Shown piece by piece: positions 6,052-7,458 of a stretch of DNA of 7,458 nucleotides. Each line of letters begins with the position of its first letter. The stretch's first letter is position 1. Location of the stretch: NCBI GenBank assembly GCA_003641425.1, contig QNAH01000133.1, positions 1 to 7,458 on the forward strand, in the 5' to 3' direction. The position numbers and the translations under genes were made by a program. Source of the stretch: Candidatus Zixiibacteriota bacterium. Lineage in GTDB: Bacteria; Zixibacteria; MSB-5A5; GN15; PGXB01. A model generated the notes under the pieces. The model saw only the letters and a list, made by a program, of their open reading frames with translations. It had not been told where the DNA came from and made no database searches.

Positions 6052-7179
6052 ATGGAATCGGCTCTGGAACTACTGACAAAATCCGGCTTCGCATATTTCA
6101 GCTGGGGCAACCTGATAATGTTTGCCGTGGCCGGGATTCTCATATACCTGGCGATAACCAAGCACTACGAACCGCTTCTGTTGATACCGATTGGTTTCGG
6201 TATCATCCTCGCCAATCTTCCCCTGGCGCAAATGGGATCATACGGGGAAGGAATCATTGCCCTGATTTACAACAGCGGCATCAAAACCGAGCTTCTACCT
6301 CCCATCATCTTTCTCGGAATAGGCGTCCTGACTGACTTCAGGCCGCTTCTGGGACGCCCGCTGACTTTTCTGCTGGGTGCCGCGGCCCAGCTCGGTATTT
6401 TTGTGGCCGCTCTGGGAGCATATTACCTGCTCGATTTTTCGCCGCGTGAGGCGGCCAGTATCGGGATTATCGGCGGAGCCGACGGGCCGACCTCGATCTT
6501 CCTCGCCAGTCAGCTGGCGCCGGATCTGCTCGGACCGATCGCAGTCGCGGCATACAGCTATATGTCGCTGGTTCCGATCATACAACCGCCCATCATCCGC
6601 CTGCTGACGACACACAAGGAACGGCAGATCGATATGCCGCAGGCGCGACCGGTTTCGCGCACCGCGGTGATTCTGTTCCCGGTTGTGACCGGTATCATCG
6701 CCTCGCTGGCAATACCGTCGTCGGCGCCGTTGATCGGGATGCTTATGTTCGGCAACCTGATTCGCGAATGCGGCGTCACCGAACGACTGAAACGTACCGC
6801 CGGTGGAGCGCTGGTCGATATCGTGACCATTTTCCTCGGACTGGTGGTCGGGGCTACCATGGGAGCGGAGTATTTCCTTAACTGGAAAACATTGATGGTG
6901 CTTGTCCTCGGGGCAGTCGCTTTTGCGTTCAGCACGGCCGGAGGATTGATTTTTGCCAAAATTCTCAACCTGTTTATGCCGCATGATCATAAGATCAATC
7001 CCTGTATCGGAGCGGCCGGTGTTTCGGCGGTACCGATGGCGGCAAGAGTAGTCCAGAAATTTGTTTCCGATGAAACCGACGGACAGGTGAATCCGCTGAT
7101 GCCGGCGATGGGTCCGAATGTGGCCGGCGTGATCGGATCGGCCGTGGCGGCAGGCGTATTTTTGACATTTCTTTTGTGA
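6052..7179 (+). CDS. oadB: Sodium-translocating decarboxylase membrane subunit (OadB beta subunit)
   Basis: This integral membrane subunit releases CO2 from carboxybiotin and uses the energy to export Na+. The 375 residues form many hydrophobic segments (for example about 21-37, 42-60, 80-100, 105-127, 160-185, 204-222, 255-272, 280-306 and 350-375). The family hallmark GGADGPTSIFLAS (141-153) is intact; D144 corresponds to the aspartate known to be essential for Na+ transport and carboxybiotin decarboxylation in Klebsiella OadB (Asp203). The second conserved region, MGPNVAGVIGSAVAAG (353-368), near the C-terminus is also complete, as is GIGVLTDFRPLL (89-100). The gene starts 10 nt after the alpha subunit stop, with AAGGGG (6040-6045) as Shine-Dalgarno. 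It is the last gene of the operon. Glutaconyl-CoA and methylmalonyl-CoA decarboxylases use similar beta subunits, so this gene alone does not define the substrate; the alpha subunit does. Confidence 0.95.
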   Translation: MESALELLTKSGFAYFSWGNLIMFAVAGILIYLAITKHYEPLLLIPIGFGIILANLPLAQMGSYGEGIIALIYNSGIKTELLPPIIFLGIGVLTDFRPLLGRPLTFLLGAAAQLGIFVAALGAYYLLDFSPREAASIGIIGGADGPTSIFLASQLAPDLLGPIAVAAYSYMSLVPIIQPPIIRLLTTHKERQIDMPQARPVSRTAVILFPVVTGIIASLAIPSSAPLIGMLMFGNLIRECGVTERLKRTAGGALVDIVTIFLGLVVGATMGAEYFLNWKTLMVLVLGAVAFAFSTAGGLIFAKILNLFMPHDHKINPCIGAAGVSAVPMAARVVQKFVSDETDGQVNPLMPAMGPNVAGVIGSAVAAGVFLTFLL

Positions 7180-7213
7180 TAAAATAAAGCATGCTGCAGC
7201 ACATTTTTTGTAT

Positions 7214-7240
7214 AAACCGGGGCGCCCGCCCCGGTTTTTT
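7214..7240 (+). terminator. Strong intrinsic terminator after the decarboxylase operon
   Basis: A perfect 10-bp stem, AAACCGGGGC (7214-7223) with GCCCCGGTTT (7228-7237), encloses a 4-nt loop and runs into a T tract ending at 7240. It follows the beta-subunit stop by 34 nt and closes the gamma-alpha-beta operon. Confidence 0.95.
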
Positions 7241-7278
7241 ATTGCCACCATATAGGTATATCCTTTTATTTCTTGGCG

Positions 7279-7458
7279 ATGATGAAAATATTATCCGTAA
7301 TTAATCCCGAATTCACCGACCGGCAGTGGCAGGATGCACAACTGCTCATGAGTGAACTGCGGCGGCGATATAACAGCTTTTTTCCTGAGGTCTCCTGGCA
7401 GGAACTTAAAAAACAACAACTCTCTTTACTTGAGGCCGATAAAAATCAGCACCGGTAT
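7279..7458 (+). CDS. Unrecognised protein, 5' part (runs off right edge)
   Basis: Two consecutive ATG codons (7279 and 7282) open a frame that stays open for 60 codons to the edge. The visible part starts with a short hydrophobic strand (KILSVINPEF), then charged, apparently helical sequence (QWQDAQLLMSELRRRYN), a SFFPEVSWQEL segment and more helix. No signal peptide, membrane segment or catalytic motif is visible. An acetyltransferase-like fold is conceivable but not supported. The upstream terminator makes it a separate transcription unit. No convincing Shine-Dalgarno precedes it, so the exact start is uncertain, and whether it is a real gene rests on the open frame and its position just after the terminator. 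Confidence 0.55.
   Translation, partial: MMKILSVINPEFTDRQWQDAQLLMSELRRRYNSFFPEVSWQELKKQQLSLLEADKNQHRY

Noticed and set aside
7191..7209. TGCTGCAGCA palindrome followed by T residues as an extra terminator
   Set aside because: The palindrome has no room for a loop without shrinking the stem to three pairs; the strong hairpin at 7214-7237 explains termination.
6295..7251. 318-codon minus-strand frame antisense to the beta subunit gene
   Set aside because: Its product is rich in Arg, His, Cys and Gln as expected for the reverse of a hydrophobic membrane protein gene, and its start would lie beyond the operon terminator. It is a shadow frame.
7242..7270. TTGCCA and TTTATT as a promoter for the right-edge gene
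   Set aside because: The -35 is fair with a 17-nt spacer, but TTTATT is a poor -10 and the region is short and AT-rich; not strong enough to list.

Overview
The window carries a compact bacterial metabolic locus centred on the malate/oxaloacetate/pyruvate node and on biotin-dependent, sodium-coupled decarboxylation. Dense gene packing, Shine-Dalgarno sequences, intrinsic terminators and a Sec-type signal peptide all point to a bacterium. The moderate GC content and the divergent versions of well-known families suggest an uncultured or little-studied lineage. A Zixibacteria/FCB-like origin is only a guess. No mobile element, CRISPR array, tRNA or rRNA gene was seen.

Layout: (1) Positions 276 to 1, minus strand: 5' part of an exported or lipid-anchored protein that resembles the DUF4097 beta-repeat family and runs off the left edge. 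(2) 277-535: divergent intergenic region with a plausible promoter for the rightward gene. (3) 536-2791: MaeB-type malic enzyme with a C-terminal phosphotransacetylase-like domain, followed by a strong intrinsic terminator. (4) 2889-3824: stand-alone biotin-protein ligase without a DNA-binding domain; the longest reading frame would start inside the terminator hairpin, so the start is corrected to 2889. (5) 3825-3978: intergenic region with a TTGACA promoter and a short inverted repeat at the predicted transcription start. (6) 3979-7179: three-gene operon for a decarboxylase sodium pump: gamma-like subunit (OadG), alpha subunit with a biotin carrier domain (OadA) and membrane beta subunit (OadB), closed by a very strong terminator. 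(7) 7279 to the right edge: 5' part of an unrecognised gene.

How the genes fit together: the alpha subunit should move CO2 from a 2-oxoacid, presumably oxaloacetate, to biotin on its own C-terminal domain. The beta subunit would release that CO2 and export Na+, with gamma tethering the complex. The biotin ligase between the malic enzyme and the operon is the obvious candidate to biotinylate the alpha subunit. Malic enzyme yields pyruvate and reducing power from malate, while the pump yields pyruvate and a Na+ gradient from oxaloacetate, so the locus offers two routes from C4 acids to pyruvate. No biotin carboxylase gene is present in the window, which favours a decarboxylase over a pyruvate carboxylase.

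Most interesting: the alpha subunit keeps the catalytic residues of the carboxyltransferase family but has unusual sequence around the substrate pocket. Its biotin-acceptor motif is AMKA instead of AMKM, and the neighbouring ligase also has a non-standard biotin-binding loop. This could be a specialised ligase/acceptor pair and possibly a decarboxylase with altered substrate preference.
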